The position numbers were made by a program, and so were the translations under genes. Below are positions 45,190-56,590 of a stretch of 64,000 nucleotides of DNA, in pieces; within the stretch, counting starts at the first letter, position 1, and each line of letters opens with the position of its first letter. The notes beneath the pieces were generated by a model. The model was not told the DNA's origin and did not search any database. It saw only the letters and a program-made list of their open reading frames with translations. Where the stretch lies: contig JBHGNT010000003.1 of NCBI GenBank assembly GCA_043228905.1, positions 2,790,001 through 2,854,000 on the forward strand, written 5' to 3'. Origin of the DNA: Azolla caroliniana (lineage: Eukaryota; Polypodiophyta).

Positions 45190-46635
45190 GTGCTCCATAA
45201 TAGGAGGAGAAAGAAAAACAACCTTACAGTATCAATGGATGAATGGAGACACTACATGAAGGAGAAGATCAATCATGTTCATGCCCCCGTGTCCAACGAA
45301 AGTTGGATGATTTTGAAGCCTCCCCAACATTTGTTTGAAGTGAAGCCAGACGCATATTACCCTAAATTAGTGACAATTGGTCCATTGTATCAAAATCTTG
45401 GGCCTTCCCCTGTTAATAATTATAAGGCACTATGTGTGAAGGAATTCATGGAAAGACATGGGATATCAGTTGTGGAAGACCTCATACAAGACCTCATCTC
45501 CGCTCAGCCACATGAACTTAGCCACATCTATAATATCAACTCCCCCCAATATAACATTGAATGGCTCCAACTTTTGGTCACTGTAGATACCGTCTTCATT
45601 CATGAATTCTTGTTGTTTATCTGGGTGTGCCGCCCTATGGAAAGATCTGGATACTTTTCCACTTTCTACAATAATGACCATACACTCTGCGTGCGACTAG
45701 AGAGGGATTTGCTGTTGATAGGCAACCAAATTCCCATGTCATTTCTGAAGAAGATTGCTAACAATCAAGACTTCTCATTGGCTGATCTTGAGAAAGCCAT
45801 GAGGGAGTTCATTGTCCAACTTAATCCATTCTTCTCTAGCCAAGCTTCAAGGAGTAGATTCTTAGAATTTCTTGAGTCGAAAAACATAGAATTGATAGAA
45901 ATTTGCGACCATCTACTTCATTCCCTCTATTTTTCGTGCACTGTCAAAGAAGAAGAATCGGCGAGACAAACTAATTCTGAAGAATCCATGAGAATATCTG
46001 TTTACTCATGTTTCTCACCTCTGAGCAAATTGTGTGCGCGCAAAAAGACAAAGAAACTAGAAGCTCACAAAGAGGAATATGTTAGCCTCCCCACAGCGTC
46101 CCAACTCTACAAAGCCCGCATCCGGTTCAAGGCTTGTGAAGGTAACATATCGGTGATCAAGTACGACAAGAGGAAACGTCGGCTCCATCTCCCGCGCCTT
46201 GTAGTGTTTGACGACACCGAGATTCTGATGAGGAACCTCATTGCACACGAAATAACTTCCGCAAATGGATATGTGTTTTCGATGTATGCGAACATCATGG
46301 ACATGCTCATCGACACACCAAAGGATATCGCGATCTTGAAAAAGGCCAAAGTCATAGAGAACCACCTGGGGAACGACGAGAGGTTTGCTAACATGTGGAA
46401 CAGCATGTGCATCAATGTGCCCTATCATGACAACTCCGACAGATGGGTGCAGATGATTCATGATATAGTGGCCCACCATTCATCCCGTCGGCGTCGCTGG
46501 TATGCAGAGTTTCGTAAAAAGTTCTGTTCTCGGCCATGGTTACTGGCCTCATTCCTTGCCGCATTTCTGTTGCTCTCCGCTACGATATACCAGGCAACCT
46601 ATTCAGGCATAGGTTATTACAAACCCAAACATTAA
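45190..46635 (+). CDS. DUF247 (UPF0481) protein, complete, 481 aa
   Basis: Single exon. Motifs in order: DEWRHYMKEKI near residue 17, ILKPPQHLFEVKP near 41, LVTIGPLYQNL near 60, KALCVKEFMERHG near 79, VDTVFIHEFLLF near 132, LLLIGNQIPMSF near 177, LHLPRLVVFDDTE near 337, and a C-terminal hydrophobic segment near 450-470 (WLLASFLAAFLLLSATI) ending GYYKPKH. The same length as the 20444 gene and close similarity show a recent paralogue on the opposite strand. Family role is unknown apart from the association of DUF247 genes with grass self-incompatibility loci. The ATG at 45190 gives a basic start HNRRRKKN; the next Met is codon 16. Confidence 0.92.
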   Translation: MLHNRRRKKNNLTVSMDEWRHYMKEKINHVHAPVSNESWMILKPPQHLFEVKPDAYYPKLVTIGPLYQNLGPSPVNNYKALCVKEFMERHGISVVEDLIQDLISAQPHELSHIYNINSPQYNIEWLQLLVTVDTVFIHEFLLFIWVCRPMERSGYFSTFYNNDHTLCVRLERDLLLIGNQIPMSFLKKIANNQDFSLADLEKAMREFIVQLNPFFSSQASRSRFLEFLESKNIELIEICDHLLHSLYFSCTVKEEESARQTNSEESMRISVYSCFSPLSKLCARKKTKKLEAHKEEYVSLPTASQLYKARIRFKACEGNISVIKYDKRKRRLHLPRLVVFDDTEILMRNLIAHEITSANGYVFSMYANIMDMLIDTPKDIAILKKAKVIENHLGNDERFANMWNSMCINVPYHDNSDRWVQMIHDIVAHHSSRRRRWYAEFRKKFCSRPWLLASFLAAFLLLSATIYQATYSGIGYYKPKH

Positions 46636-46900
46636 CCCGACCTTAAACACTATGACAAAAATAAAGAAGCCCGCTGCTCAACACAATCAAGTATATGTTC
46701 ACCTTTGTTTATTCCTTTGGTACTTCCGTTTGATTTATTAATTTAATTATTTCCCATTATTTATGTATTTATAGTCCAGATTGGCTAATGAAATTGTGGA
46801 AGATTATGTACTTATGGTGATTCGTTTTCATGATTCATTGCATTAATGGAAATAGATATTGTGGGAGTTTAAGTGGTCACAATGAAGTACTGACGCACAC
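46636..46900 (+). repeat. Conserved DUF247 3' flank
   Basis: Shares GAAATTGTGGAAGATTATGT, AATGGAAATAGATATTGTGG and ACACAATCAAGTAT with 30400-30620, and with 20100-20443 inverted. Confidence 0.75.
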
Positions 46901-48654
46901 TGTTTTCTTCTTCTTCTTCATTATCTTCTTCCATATCCCATGTTCATCAAATTACCTACAAGTTGAATACGATGGCAATGAAATTGATTGATTCTAGAAT
47001 GTCCAAATCAACCCGAATGCCATTACTAGTTCAGATTCGTGAACATAATTTTTAGAATAATAAATCACTTCCGCCAAATCCATTTAGTTTGTCCTTCATA
47101 TCTCTCGTTTCAAACAATTACTAGAAACTTTGTTCTAATACCCCCCACCACCAAATTGCAACAATTGATTGATGGATGATAGATTTGAAGGATTGGTTAT
47201 CACAATCGACAAGACAGGAGGAATGGCTATTGATCTTAAATTTCCGTTTTGTGATATGCGAACGGCTATTGATTGCCAAATTCCATTTTGTTATATGCTA
47301 TGAAATGGATATTCACGGGTATAACCAAAAATTGTTTAGATACACTAAACTATTGCTTGGATGGATACACACTATCCCTTGAATCATAAGGTTACACAAC
47401 CTTATGATCATAGCCAGATGTAATTAAGGCTTTGTATGAAAAAATTCAATTGACGAGACATGGCATCTTCATTGCTCTACCGACATGTACTTTAGCCTGG
47501 CCTACTCAAAACTTTTGTGTAGCTCCAAACCTCCACTCATTATCAATAGCGCCCTTTAATTTCACGTATTGACTTTGTCCACAAATTCTTGCTTTTCATG
47601 AGGATTTATTGAGCATCCAAAATCGAATCCTGCTTTTTATCCCCTAATGTGACAAATTATATTTGATGGTCTTTAGAGTTTTCCCCGACATTATTTACAG
47701 ACTTTGAATAACACCATTTCTCTTAAATTTCACATTGTATGAAGTGAAGAGTCAATTCCTCCATTTTTACTCAAATTGTTGGCCTTCGATTGAGAACATT
47801 TAGACTCCTTGGATTGGTCTTTTATTTTCAACCAAACTACATGGAGACATCTTAACCGGATATTAATATTTAGAAGAACACTTGGATATTAATATATTGA
47901 TTTGATCATATTTTAATATCTTCAAATATCATGTGATTTCAATCAAATAAATATTAAAGTCAACTAGTCAATAACTTTTTCCAAAAAGGCATAATTTCAT
48001 AAGTGGAAATAATATAGAGGTCAATCGTCAAGGTGACATCAATGTTCCATTTTGCAATCATGAATGTCATAATTATAGTGATTAAGTGTCATTCAAATTG
48101 TTTTATATTCAAAAGACAATGAATCATTCTAATATTTTTATGAGACATAATAGCATAATATTTATTTCTATTAATTGGTTTGGAGTTGTGGAGCTGGCCC
48201 TCCAGAAATGGGGTTCGAGATTTCGATCATGAGCTACCACCAAGTTGCATTACATAATGCCAAAGAGAAAAAATATTGAACATGAAAAATAAGACAACTC
48301 ACCCTTTATCAAAATTATAGAAAATTGAAAGTAGCTCAACATTAACATTGCACCACAAGGAATGAACACTAGTAGAAAAATCTATGACATGGGATAAAAA
48401 CATTATTTGGCATTACATTATTAGTGGTTGTTTAAACATAAAATCTATATCCCACAAAACCCCCATTATTTGGGAAGAAAGAAGTTGAATCGAAGACTTG
48501 TGAATGACTAACAACATGAGTATACAAAAACATGTCTTAAGCTGAAAACTCATATATATGGACTAGATCTGATTTATCTCAATCGTTGGTCATCTTTAAC
48601 TCTAGCCTTGGATATTCCTTTGTCTTAAGGAGCTTATTGAAGAACGTTCTTAGT
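46901..48654. repeat. Non-coding; 47240-47800 duplicated at 13790
   Basis: 47240-47800 matches 13790-14350. The rest (46901-47239, 47801-48654) shows no gene; it is AT-rich with no other recognised repeat. Confidence 0.6.
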
Positions 48655-49090
48655 TGGGTATGGTGGATCCATGAAGACTCTATGGTGGAAAGTTTTCTTT
48701 ATTGATGTATACATCTTTTGGTGATATCCATGAAGATTCAAGGGAGGACATTTTTCTATATTGATGTTAACATGTTTTGGTACGATCCACAAATCCTTGA
48801 GGGCGGAAGTCTTTCTATATTCATGTCGTGACACAGTTTGGTGGGATCCAAGAAGAGTCCAGGTTGGAAGTCTTTCTATATCAATGGCGTAACATGTTTT
48901 GATGGGATCCAAGAAGAGTCAAGGGCAAAAATCCTTCTATATCGATGGCATAATACGTTTTGGTGGGATTCAAGAAGAGTCAAGGGTAGAAGTCTTCCTA
49001 TACCAATGTCGAGACAGTTTGGTGGCGTCTAAGAAGAGACAAGCGTGGAAGTCTTTCTATATTGATGTCAACACATTTTGGTGTCAAAAC
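48655..49090 (+). repeat. Minisatellite of about seven ~61-bp units
   Basis: Units follow TTTTGGTGGGATCCAAGAAG, then AGTCAAGGGTGGAAGTC, then TTTCTATATTGATGTCG. The last three or four units are the most alike. It lies about 290 bp upstream of the 49380 DUF247 gene. The open frame 48899-49387 across it is an artefact of the repeat. Confidence 0.85.
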
Positions 49091-49194
49091 TTCCATCCCG
49101 GACTCCAAAAATGTCTTGACATCCATACACTTGACTTTTCTTTGATGCCACCAACCAAAATTTGTTCACATCAATACATAAACACTAATAGGCG

Positions 49195-49205
49195 TATAAA
49201 AAGAG
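49195..49205 (+). promoter_or_regulatory. TATA box of the 49380 DUF247 gene
   Basis: TATAAAAAGAG lies 185 nt upstream of the ATG, following the minisatellite. The leader after it is rich in GAAGAA, GTAGTA and GGTGGT repeats. Confidence 0.55.
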
Positions 49206-49379
49206 GAGTGCATGGTACTTTGAACATCTACAAGAAATTTATCAGTTTAGAAGAAGAAAAAGAGGAAGAAAGTATAAGTTCAGAAGTAATAGTAGTAGTA
49301 GAAGAAGAAAAACAAAATCAGTTTAGGAGAAGTAGTACTGTTGGTGGTGGTGGTAGTGGTAGTAGTAGTTGTTTAACAG

Positions 49380-50921
49380 ATGGGTGAGAATATCAACAAG
49401 GAAATCGTAGTTACAATCCACCCCAATGGGGCTGCTGTGCATCCATATGAACCCATCCCTCCTAACCACACAAACCACTCCATTGGGCAACTCGGAGCCC
49501 AATCCAAATGGTGGGAAGAAATTACAACAAAAATCAATAAAATTGCTACTGCTCCTGATACATGTCCATCCAACACGAAAAGCGGCCGGGATAATGTGAA
49601 GATTTCGATTCCTCCCAAAAAACTCTTGGAAGCCAAGAAGAAACCATATTGGGATGAAAACCTGACCATCGGACCATTGTATACAAATCTTGTGACCAAA
49701 TCCTGTCTTGATGACTGTAAGGTACTATGTGTGAAGAAATTTATGGAAAGACATAAGAAATCGGATGTGGCACAGCTCATAGAATACCTCATTCCTAACC
49801 CCCTTGATCTTAACAACCATTATTCTAACCTCTCCCAAGATAACATCAAAGATTTCCAACTTCTGGTCACAGTTGATACCGTCTTCATTCATGAATTCTT
49901 ATTCTTTTCGAGCACTGCACGTTCATATTGCCGAGATAAGCAACACGAGTTCTTACAGAGTTTCTTCAGTAACAAAAGTAAATGCAACCAAGAACCTATT
50001 ACAAGTACTGACTACTTATACGATTTCTTCAACAATGACTTTAAATGTAACCCCGTATGGAGGAACTTGTTCTTGATGGGAAACCAAATTCCCATGTCCT
50101 TTCTAAAGAAGATCGCAGAGTTTCCAAACAAAAATGAAGTCAATGTGGAAGATCTCCAGACAGTATTGGTTGATATTGTTGTGAGAAATTGTCCATTCCC
50201 CATGGGCAATAAGGATTGGTTCACAAATATTCCAAATCCGATTTTCTTTAATTGCAAGCATCTGCTTGATTGCCAATATGTTTTGGTCACACAAGGATTA
50301 CATGAGCCCAGGAAATCCCCGCAATTTCAAGACCATTGGTCGACGAATCAAGGAGCCTGCAGGCTACAGTCTAAACATCGTGACCGCCTGCCAACAACGT
50401 CTCAACTCTCGAAAGTCGGCATTTCGTTTCAGGCTTATAAAAGTGGCACATCAGTGATCAAGTATCATAAGAAGAAACTTCAGCTCGATCTTCCACGGCT
50501 TGTGGTGTATGAAGGCACGGAGGATGTGCTGCGGAACCTCATTGCCTACGAACAAACATCCAAAGAAGGAGGTGAGTTTACAATGTATGCTGTCATCATG
50601 GACTCACTCATTGACACAACAGAGGATCTAGCAATCTTGACTAAGGCGCGGGTCATAGTGAACCACCTCGGGAGCGATGACGAGCTGGTAAAGATGTGGA
50701 ACAACATGAGCAAAAATGTCACAATTCGATCATGCAAACGATGGGACAATATGACGCGCAATGTAGTGAAGCACTATCGAGACCCTTTGAGGTCCATGTA
50801 TGTGGAGTTTCATGAGAAGTTTTTCTCTCGCCCATGGCTGACGATATCGGTCATTGGTGCGATCCTCATCCTCATATTGACGTTATTGCAGACTGTCTAC
50901 ACGATCTTAGGCTATTACTAG
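49380..50921 (+). CDS. DUF247 (UPF0481) protein, complete, 513 aa
   Basis: Single exon. It starts MGENINKEIVVTIHPNG, then a longer N-terminal linker than the 481-aa paralogues. Motifs: NLTIGPLYTNL near 97, KVLCVKKFMERHKKSDV near 117, VTVDTVFIHEFLFF near 166, LFLMGNQIPMSFLKKI near 234, LQLDLPRLVVYEGTEDVLRN near 371, LIAYEQ, and a C-terminal hydrophobic segment near 484-506 (SVIGAILILILTLLQ) ending LGYY. The start is supported by the ENINKE motif also seen at 42960 and at the 60446 pseudogene, which define a second subfamily in this cluster. Its 3' flank was split by the hAT element at 51392. Function unknown beyond family membership. Confidence 0.92.
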   Translation: MGENINKEIVVTIHPNGAAVHPYEPIPPNHTNHSIGQLGAQSKWWEEITTKINKIATAPDTCPSNTKSGRDNVKISIPPKKLLEAKKKPYWDENLTIGPLYTNLVTKSCLDDCKVLCVKKFMERHKKSDVAQLIEYLIPNPLDLNNHYSNLSQDNIKDFQLLVTVDTVFIHEFLFFSSTARSYCRDKQHEFLQSFFSNKSKCNQEPITSTDYLYDFFNNDFKCNPVWRNLFLMGNQIPMSFLKKIAEFPNKNEVNVEDLQTVLVDIVVRNCPFPMGNKDWFTNIPNPIFFNCKHLLDCQYVLVTQGLHEPRKSPQFQDHWSTNQGACRLQSKHRDRLPTTSQLSKVGISFQAYKSGTSVIKYHKKKLQLDLPRLVVYEGTEDVLRNLIAYEQTSKEGGEFTMYAVIMDSLIDTTEDLAILTKARVIVNHLGSDDELVKMWNNMSKNVTIRSCKRWDNMTRNVVKHYRDPLRSMYVEFHEKFFSRPWLTISVIGAILILILTLLQTVYTILGYY

Positions 50922-50959
50922 TGGAATCTATAAATGAACCCTAGAGCATGTGACAAGGA

Positions 50960-51391
50960 AGCTAGCTATTTTAGCCCCATTAGAGGAAATTTAACATTAA
51001 AAGAAGTACAAGTTTAGAAAAAGTATAAAAAAGGATTTCCCCTCCTCTTGTTCTCTACATTTATTTCATAAAAGTAAAATTGAATGTCACTAAATAGGCC
51101 CATAAACTTTGTTGGGCGAAACCATTTCTAAGGGTCATAATATACTTTGAATACCACAAACTAATAAATACTTATTTGCACATTTGAAGATCTATTTGTC
51201 ATTTTAGCATGAACCATAAATCTCTTCTAACATAATTCTTAGCACCACTTGTACAAATGTTGCACATAGATAATCGACATCATTAATGGGTTGATCTTCC
51301 CAGAGGTGATATTTGAGGTCAAAACGTTCGCCCAACACTTCTCCTCTCTATCCATTTTAATCTCTACTAATAGAAATATGGAGGTATGGAC
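50960..51391 (+). repeat. DUF247 3' flank, left half, matched by 18100-19560
   Basis: Inverted copy of about 19560-19180; interrupted at 51391 by the hAT element. Confidence 0.8.
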
Positions 51392-51752
51392 CAGTGTTGG
51401 GCAAAGTCTCTAGGCCCTACCGGAAATTTTCCTGCTTCTTATGAACCTAACCGGAATGTTAAAATCTCAGCCGGCCACGTTCCTATTAGCGACAATGTCA
51501 ACCGGAAATGTTGAAATTTTTTTTAACGCATACCAAATAAATAAATAAAATTCTAGTGCAATACCACATCAAATCAATCACAAAAAATTGGAGCCCAAAA
51601 ACTAAATATATATATTTATCAAAAAATGTACTAACTTTGTAAACAAAATTCACTTTTCGAAACTTTGTAAACTAGCATTAACAACATATTAGATCAAATT
51701 AGAGCTAATATATATAAAGTTCCAAAACAAAATAGATCACATTTACAAAATT

Positions 51753-54023
51753 TCAATCTATATCTTCTATGAAGTCCTCGATGTCTTCATCATGCTCATG
51801 AGAAGTACTTGTAAAAATATGACGATATGCCTTGCTTTCTCGCCACAACAAAATGCTGGCATTGAAGTCATGTTCTTCTAATTCAGGTCCTTCAATAGAT
51901 ATTCGTATCAATGCATCAACCGCATTGGTTTTTAGCCTATTTCTAAACTTGTTTTTTATTAGATTTAGGCGACTAAAGCCTCTCTCACATGCTGCCGTAG
52001 AAGAACACTGAATTAACCCTATCAATGAAAGCTTTAGAAGCTCGGGTAGCTTTTCTTTCCACACATCATTACAATTTATCATACCCCAAACATCTAAGAA
52101 ATCTCTTCCAAGCCATTCCGTGGTAGCTTGCCTTTTGAAAATTGCATATTCATCATACAATTTATCATTATCAATTATGGGAGAAAACGCTTTCCCATCT
52201 ATCATTTTTTGAATGCCATAAAAATTTCCAAGTGTTTTCAACTCATTAAGACCCATAGTTTTTCGTGCTAAAATGCTTGTAGATCCGGTAGACATGTTCA
52301 TTGGTGATAACATTTTCAATGCGGAAAGAGTCACCGGATCTTGAAGCCTCTTTTTTATTGTCTCTATCAATGCCTTAGAAAACAAAGTTTGGAATTGTAT
52401 GGCTTCAATTAAGTCCTCACCATCAACACTTCTATCGATGAGGATGCTTTTATACATATTACCTTTTGTGGCATCTCGTAAAACTGAAAGCATTCCTTTT
52501 TCTCTACCATATTCTGGAATAATTGGATAATTATCGTTATCCTTCTCAAAACCATTCAGATCCATCATAACATGATGTAAAAATTGTTCTTCTATCTCCC
52601 CAATGGCTATCATAGCCAAACCTCCAATGCATGTCACATCCACATATTCCTTTTGGAATTCCATACTTAATGTAGACATGATCTTAAGTACATCTGCAAG
52701 GAAGTGAAGCATATACACTACTTTAAAGTTTCTTAAACTCAAGAATACATTGTATGCATCACTTTGCGATTGCAAAGTCTTCATCAAGGGTTCATACACA
52801 TCACATACCCTCATGATAGCACCATGCCGACTAAGCCATCGTGTCTTCATAATCCCAAGAATATGCAAATGTGTGTATTCTAATGCATCTTGCATCTTAC
52901 TTAATTCACCTTGGCGCATTGAGCTCCTCGAGAAATGTGCAGCCACCCGATTCACAAGGGCATCTAACTGCTTGCATGTTTCTTTGACTTCGACGTTCTT
53001 TGAAGCCTCTTGCACACACAAGTTTGTTCGATGTGCACAACAATGTAATGAAGTCATAAATGGATTATATGACTTCAATCTTGTAGCAACACCTGTAGAC
53101 ATACCTACCATAACAGATGCTCCATCACTTCCAAATCCCATCATTTTTCTAACATCTAAGTTCCACTTTTTTAACAACGCTAAAATGTTTTCTGTTATTG
53201 TTTTTGCTGTACCATCCTCTACTTCAAGTACCCCTAAATAAGAGGTTCGTACTTGCCTTCCTTCCACAAATGTAGCGTAAAGGATCAAGTTCTTGGTCAC
53301 ACTTACATCGGTAGCTTCATCTACCATAAGCCCAAACCAAGGACTTGTCCTCAACCTTTCATATATCTCGGCTTCAAGAGCCTTGCTAATGTGCAAGATA
53401 AAGCTTGCACAAGGCTTATTATCATTGTACATTCGTGGAAGGCCTTCCACACCACACTCTCTTAATAAACGTAAGAGGTTTTCCAATTTTCTAAATGCCA
53501 AATCCTCTTTAGCTATAAAATATGCACATTTAAACAATTTTTCAACTGCTAAATCCACACTAGCTTTTTTCTTTGATGCACATTTTTCAAGACCATTCTT
53601 GTCTCGTTCTTGTAACAAAATGGCATCTCGATGGGCCACACTTCTTGCATGTTCTTCTAATGCAGAAGTCTTAAAATTTTTTGCACCTGTTTTTCCAAAT
53701 AAGGACTTACAATGTGGGTCATTCCTACAATAACTACACCATAGAAGCCCAGTTTCTAAATCCTCTTGAAGCCACTTAAATTTAGTAGGCCAATCTTCTT
53801 GAAATCTTAGTTTCGCCTTACTAACTCTATTTATCTCATTAATTGACTCTTGAGAGTATTGTTGGTCTTTTATAGGTTCTTCTAGAGACACATCTTCATT
53901 AGAAGATGACATGTTCTTCCTAAAACAAGGCATTGTATGAAGGCTCATTTGTTTTCCCTTGCCTTTGCTATTTTTGTTGTGCGACATACTGTAACAATAA
54001 GGTAGAGTATATTGAACAATCAT
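51753..54023 (-). CDS. hAT transposase, TTF/BED-type finger and dimerisation domain, 756 aa
   Basis: An uninterrupted frame. N-terminal zinc finger with C96-X2-C99 and H125-X5-H131 (WCSYCR, then HARSVAH), the type seen in ZNF862-like and plant TTF-type hAT proteins. Catalytic core: VDEATD (D235), GFGSDGASVMVG (D300) and the CCAHRTNL box (329-334). The C-terminal hAT dimerisation region reads CSSTAACERGFSRLNLIKNK and RLKTNAVDALIRI. Length is normal for the family. It would cut and rejoin DNA at the CAGTGTTGGG ends. Whether the gene has introns was not determined; the frame needs none. The ATG at 54023 is the first; codons 13 and 26 are other Met. Confidence 0.93.
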   Translation of the reverse strand: MIVQYTLPYCYSMSHNKNSKGKGKQMSLHTMPCFRKNMSSSNEDVSLEEPIKDQQYSQESINEINRVSKAKLRFQEDWPTKFKWLQEDLETGLLWCSYCRNDPHCKSLFGKTGAKNFKTSALEEHARSVAHRDAILLQERDKNGLEKCASKKKASVDLAVEKLFKCAYFIAKEDLAFRKLENLLRLLRECGVEGLPRMYNDNKPCASFILHISKALEAEIYERLRTSPWFGLMVDEATDVSVTKNLILYATFVEGRQVRTSYLGVLEVEDGTAKTITENILALLKKWNLDVRKMMGFGSDGASVMVGMSTGVATRLKSYNPFMTSLHCCAHRTNLCVQEASKNVEVKETCKQLDALVNRVAAHFSRSSMRQGELSKMQDALEYTHLHILGIMKTRWLSRHGAIMRVCDVYEPLMKTLQSQSDAYNVFLSLRNFKVVYMLHFLADVLKIMSTLSMEFQKEYVDVTCIGGLAMIAIGEIEEQFLHHVMMDLNGFEKDNDNYPIIPEYGREKGMLSVLRDATKGNMYKSILIDRSVDGEDLIEAIQFQTLFSKALIETIKKRLQDPVTLSALKMLSPMNMSTGSTSILARKTMGLNELKTLGNFYGIQKMIDGKAFSPIIDNDKLYDEYAIFKRQATTEWLGRDFLDVWGMINCNDVWKEKLPELLKLSLIGLIQCSSTAACERGFSRLNLIKNKFRNRLKTNAVDALIRISIEGPELEEHDFNASILLWRESKAYRHIFTSTSHEHDEDIEDFIEDID

Positions 54024-55690
54024 AATCTATCATTTTCATTTACAAGAAAGGGAAACATACATACACAATCCATGTTTTCCAAAGAGAATAAGAAAATTAA
54101 AATACCTGGAATATATGGAAGATTGCGAGGCTATAAAAGATTGAGTTTCCACTATGGATCTTCCAATCTATAAAAAAATAAAGAAGAAAGAGGAAGCCTC
54201 ACATTAGCTTACACGCACATGCAAATGATAAATAATACATATCTTCACTATTTACTAGTTCATCTCTTTCTTAGCGTGTTCGATGCAAAACGCAATTGAA
54301 ACTCTTAAATTGAATGTCAAAACCTCAAAATAATTTCACTATCAATGAGACATACATGCATTGTCTTCGTCTCATGCATGCATTGTCTTCGTCTCATGTT
54401 TGGGTCATAAAGTCAAAAGTTTGAGCAATACATTGTACACATCATACATGTGTATCCAAATATGCACAAAGTGGCCTCGTGGTGTTTACACTAATTATGC
54501 TACTCTATCTTGACTTGTCCTAAACTTGTATGCTACTCTTGGATCTTCATACAAATCTATTTACATAGAGACAATATGAAATACATGAGCATATGTAACA
54601 ATTCTTGCTACATCTATATTGAAAGCACCACTTCATCTTAAGGTTTATGGTAAGTTTGTTTAAAGTAATTGAAATTACCATGCAATGTATTGATTATGAA
54701 CCGTCACTACAACATTGGTTAGGGACTCATTGGTTCAAAGCTTAGCAAATCAAGCGATATAAAACCGAGAGAACATGGGTTAGGAATCAGGATGACATGT
54801 TATCAAATCACTTGCTCCAACTCGTTCCTAATGACATCAACATACTCTCTTAGATACGTAGTTCCACATCTTACATGAAAAAAATGAGCAAGACCATTGA
54901 CAAGTACACAATTGTTCGCATTCGGCTCAAACTAGGAGACAAATAGACGGGAGAAAACGACAACTAGTAGCAAGTTATGAAATCTATGTGGGAGGGGAAT
55001 ACAAACAAATGAGCATTTCATTGACATATGCTATGCATGCTATATTGGAGGCAATTACCATTATATATTTCGGGACAAATTCGGACCATTGTACCAAATC
55101 ACGGAGTGCGAAGGCCCAAAAAGTTTATGATATTCTTTCTCATGGTTAAACACACTTGCCACGAATCATGGGCCCATGCACTTCTCTCCTCTTATTTGCC
55201 ACTTCTCTCCTCTTCTTTGCCTTTTTTTGAAAACAAAAAAACAGAGGAAAGCAGAGCCTTTGTTTCCCTCTCTCTTCTTGTTGACTCTGATTGTTTTCTG
55301 TGTATCCAACAACAGCAAGCAAGCCATCTTAAAACTTTATAAGGTTTCACCATTAAATTAGGGTCTCAATCCCAATACAGGCCTAATTCTGAGAGAGTCT
55401 CAGTGTCCTTTTGAAAGCCTCAAACTTTCATACCCTGATTGACAGAAGAGGCACTCTGATGCTCTCAAAACATACAACAATCTCTTTTGATGCCCCTAAA
55501 AAATGATTTAGATATATCTCCAGCTTCTAGCTTCCATCATCGTTCTGAAATCCTAACAGCCATATCCATTGGAGCAGCTAGCTGCAAAGATGTATGAGGT
55601 AAAGCACTTATAGATCCAGCTATGGAGATGAGTTAATCACTTGAAACTTTCTTTCAAGGTCTTTCTTGTTCCTTTGCAAGAATTGTTAGC
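54024..55690 (-). other. hAT leader region
   Basis: Non-coding part of the hAT element upstream of the transposase (on its strand). A short direct duplication GCATGCATTGTCTTCGTCTC lies near 54355-54395. Nothing else recognised. Confidence 0.4.
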
Positions 55691-55701
55691 GAGAAAGAAT
55701 T

Positions 55702-56025
55702 ATGAGGTTTCAAAGAGAATGTGGTCATGTGGATGATGGCAATACCATGATGGTTCATGAAAATGATAATGATGGATGTACCATGGTTCAGGATGATGAT
55801 GATGTGCATATCATATCTCATGATGGTGGTGGTGATGATGATGATGGCAATGGGCACGCCATCATTCATGATAGGCATGCCACTTCTCAACAAACCATGT
55901 TTCATCATGAGTATGTGCATACCATGATTCATGATGATGATGGGCATGCCATGTTTCATGATGAAGAAGAAGAAGAAGAAGAAAATTCTAGTACTCTAAT
56001 TTCTCTCGCCCATGTTCTGAAATAA
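55702..56025 (+). CDS. His/Asp-rich 107-aa open frame inside the hAT element
   Basis: Opposite strand to the transposase. Low-complexity protein built from HDDDGHAMFHDE-like repeats, ending in a run of Glu and NSSTLISLAHVLK. The DNA consists of CATGATGATG-type repeats. It may be a captured gene piece, a repeat artefact, or part of the element's leader. No family recognised. Confidence 0.3.
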   Translation: MRFQRECGHVDDGNTMMVHENDNDGCTMVQDDDDVHIISHDGGGDDDDGNGHAIIHDRHATSQQTMFHHEYVHTMIHDDDGHAMFHDEEEEEEENSSTLISLAHVLK

Positions 56026-56555
56026 TTACCGTAGTTTACGGACATCCACTGTACTTGCCTCTAGTACAAAAAACACTATTTCTCCAGCGGGAAAATGAAC
56101 GTTGGAAGCAAAGGCAACAATAATTCAGGATTGCAATCATCAGGCATTTGAGCAAATATTCATGGATGTCATTAATTATTGTGATAAAGAAACAAAACCT
56201 TCACAAACATAGCTATTAAAAATGTGCATTTTATGTATAAAATGCATTTTAGAATACTTGAACTATTTAACATACATTCTGCATTTTACAACTGCCATTT
56301 CAAACTGGTCTTGTTCTTATGAACCTAATTGGAAATTTTTAGAAACTATAGTTGTGCACTCACCTTGCAATAGAGAGCGACGAGCGGCGATTGAGCGAGC
56401 GGCGATCAACGAGGAAGGAGGAACGAGTAATGATGAAGTCCGAAGGATGGAGTTGTGAGAAAAAACAGAAATCGACAGAGTGAAATGGAAATTGACAGAG
56501 AGGGAGACAGAAATCGTCGTCAGAGAGGGAGAAAGAAATCGTCGACAGAGAGGGA

Positions 56556-56590
56556 GACAGAAATGAGAGAGAGAGAGAGAGAGAGAGAAA
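56556..56590. repeat. (GA)n microsatellite
   Basis: An uninterrupted GAGAGA run within the hAT subterminal region. Confidence 0.85.

Noticed and set aside
48899-49387. 162-codon open frame ending next to the 49380 DUF247 gene
   Set aside because: It runs through the 61-bp minisatellite and the GAA/GTA/GGT-repeat leader; the peptide repeats follow the DNA units and no family is recognisable.
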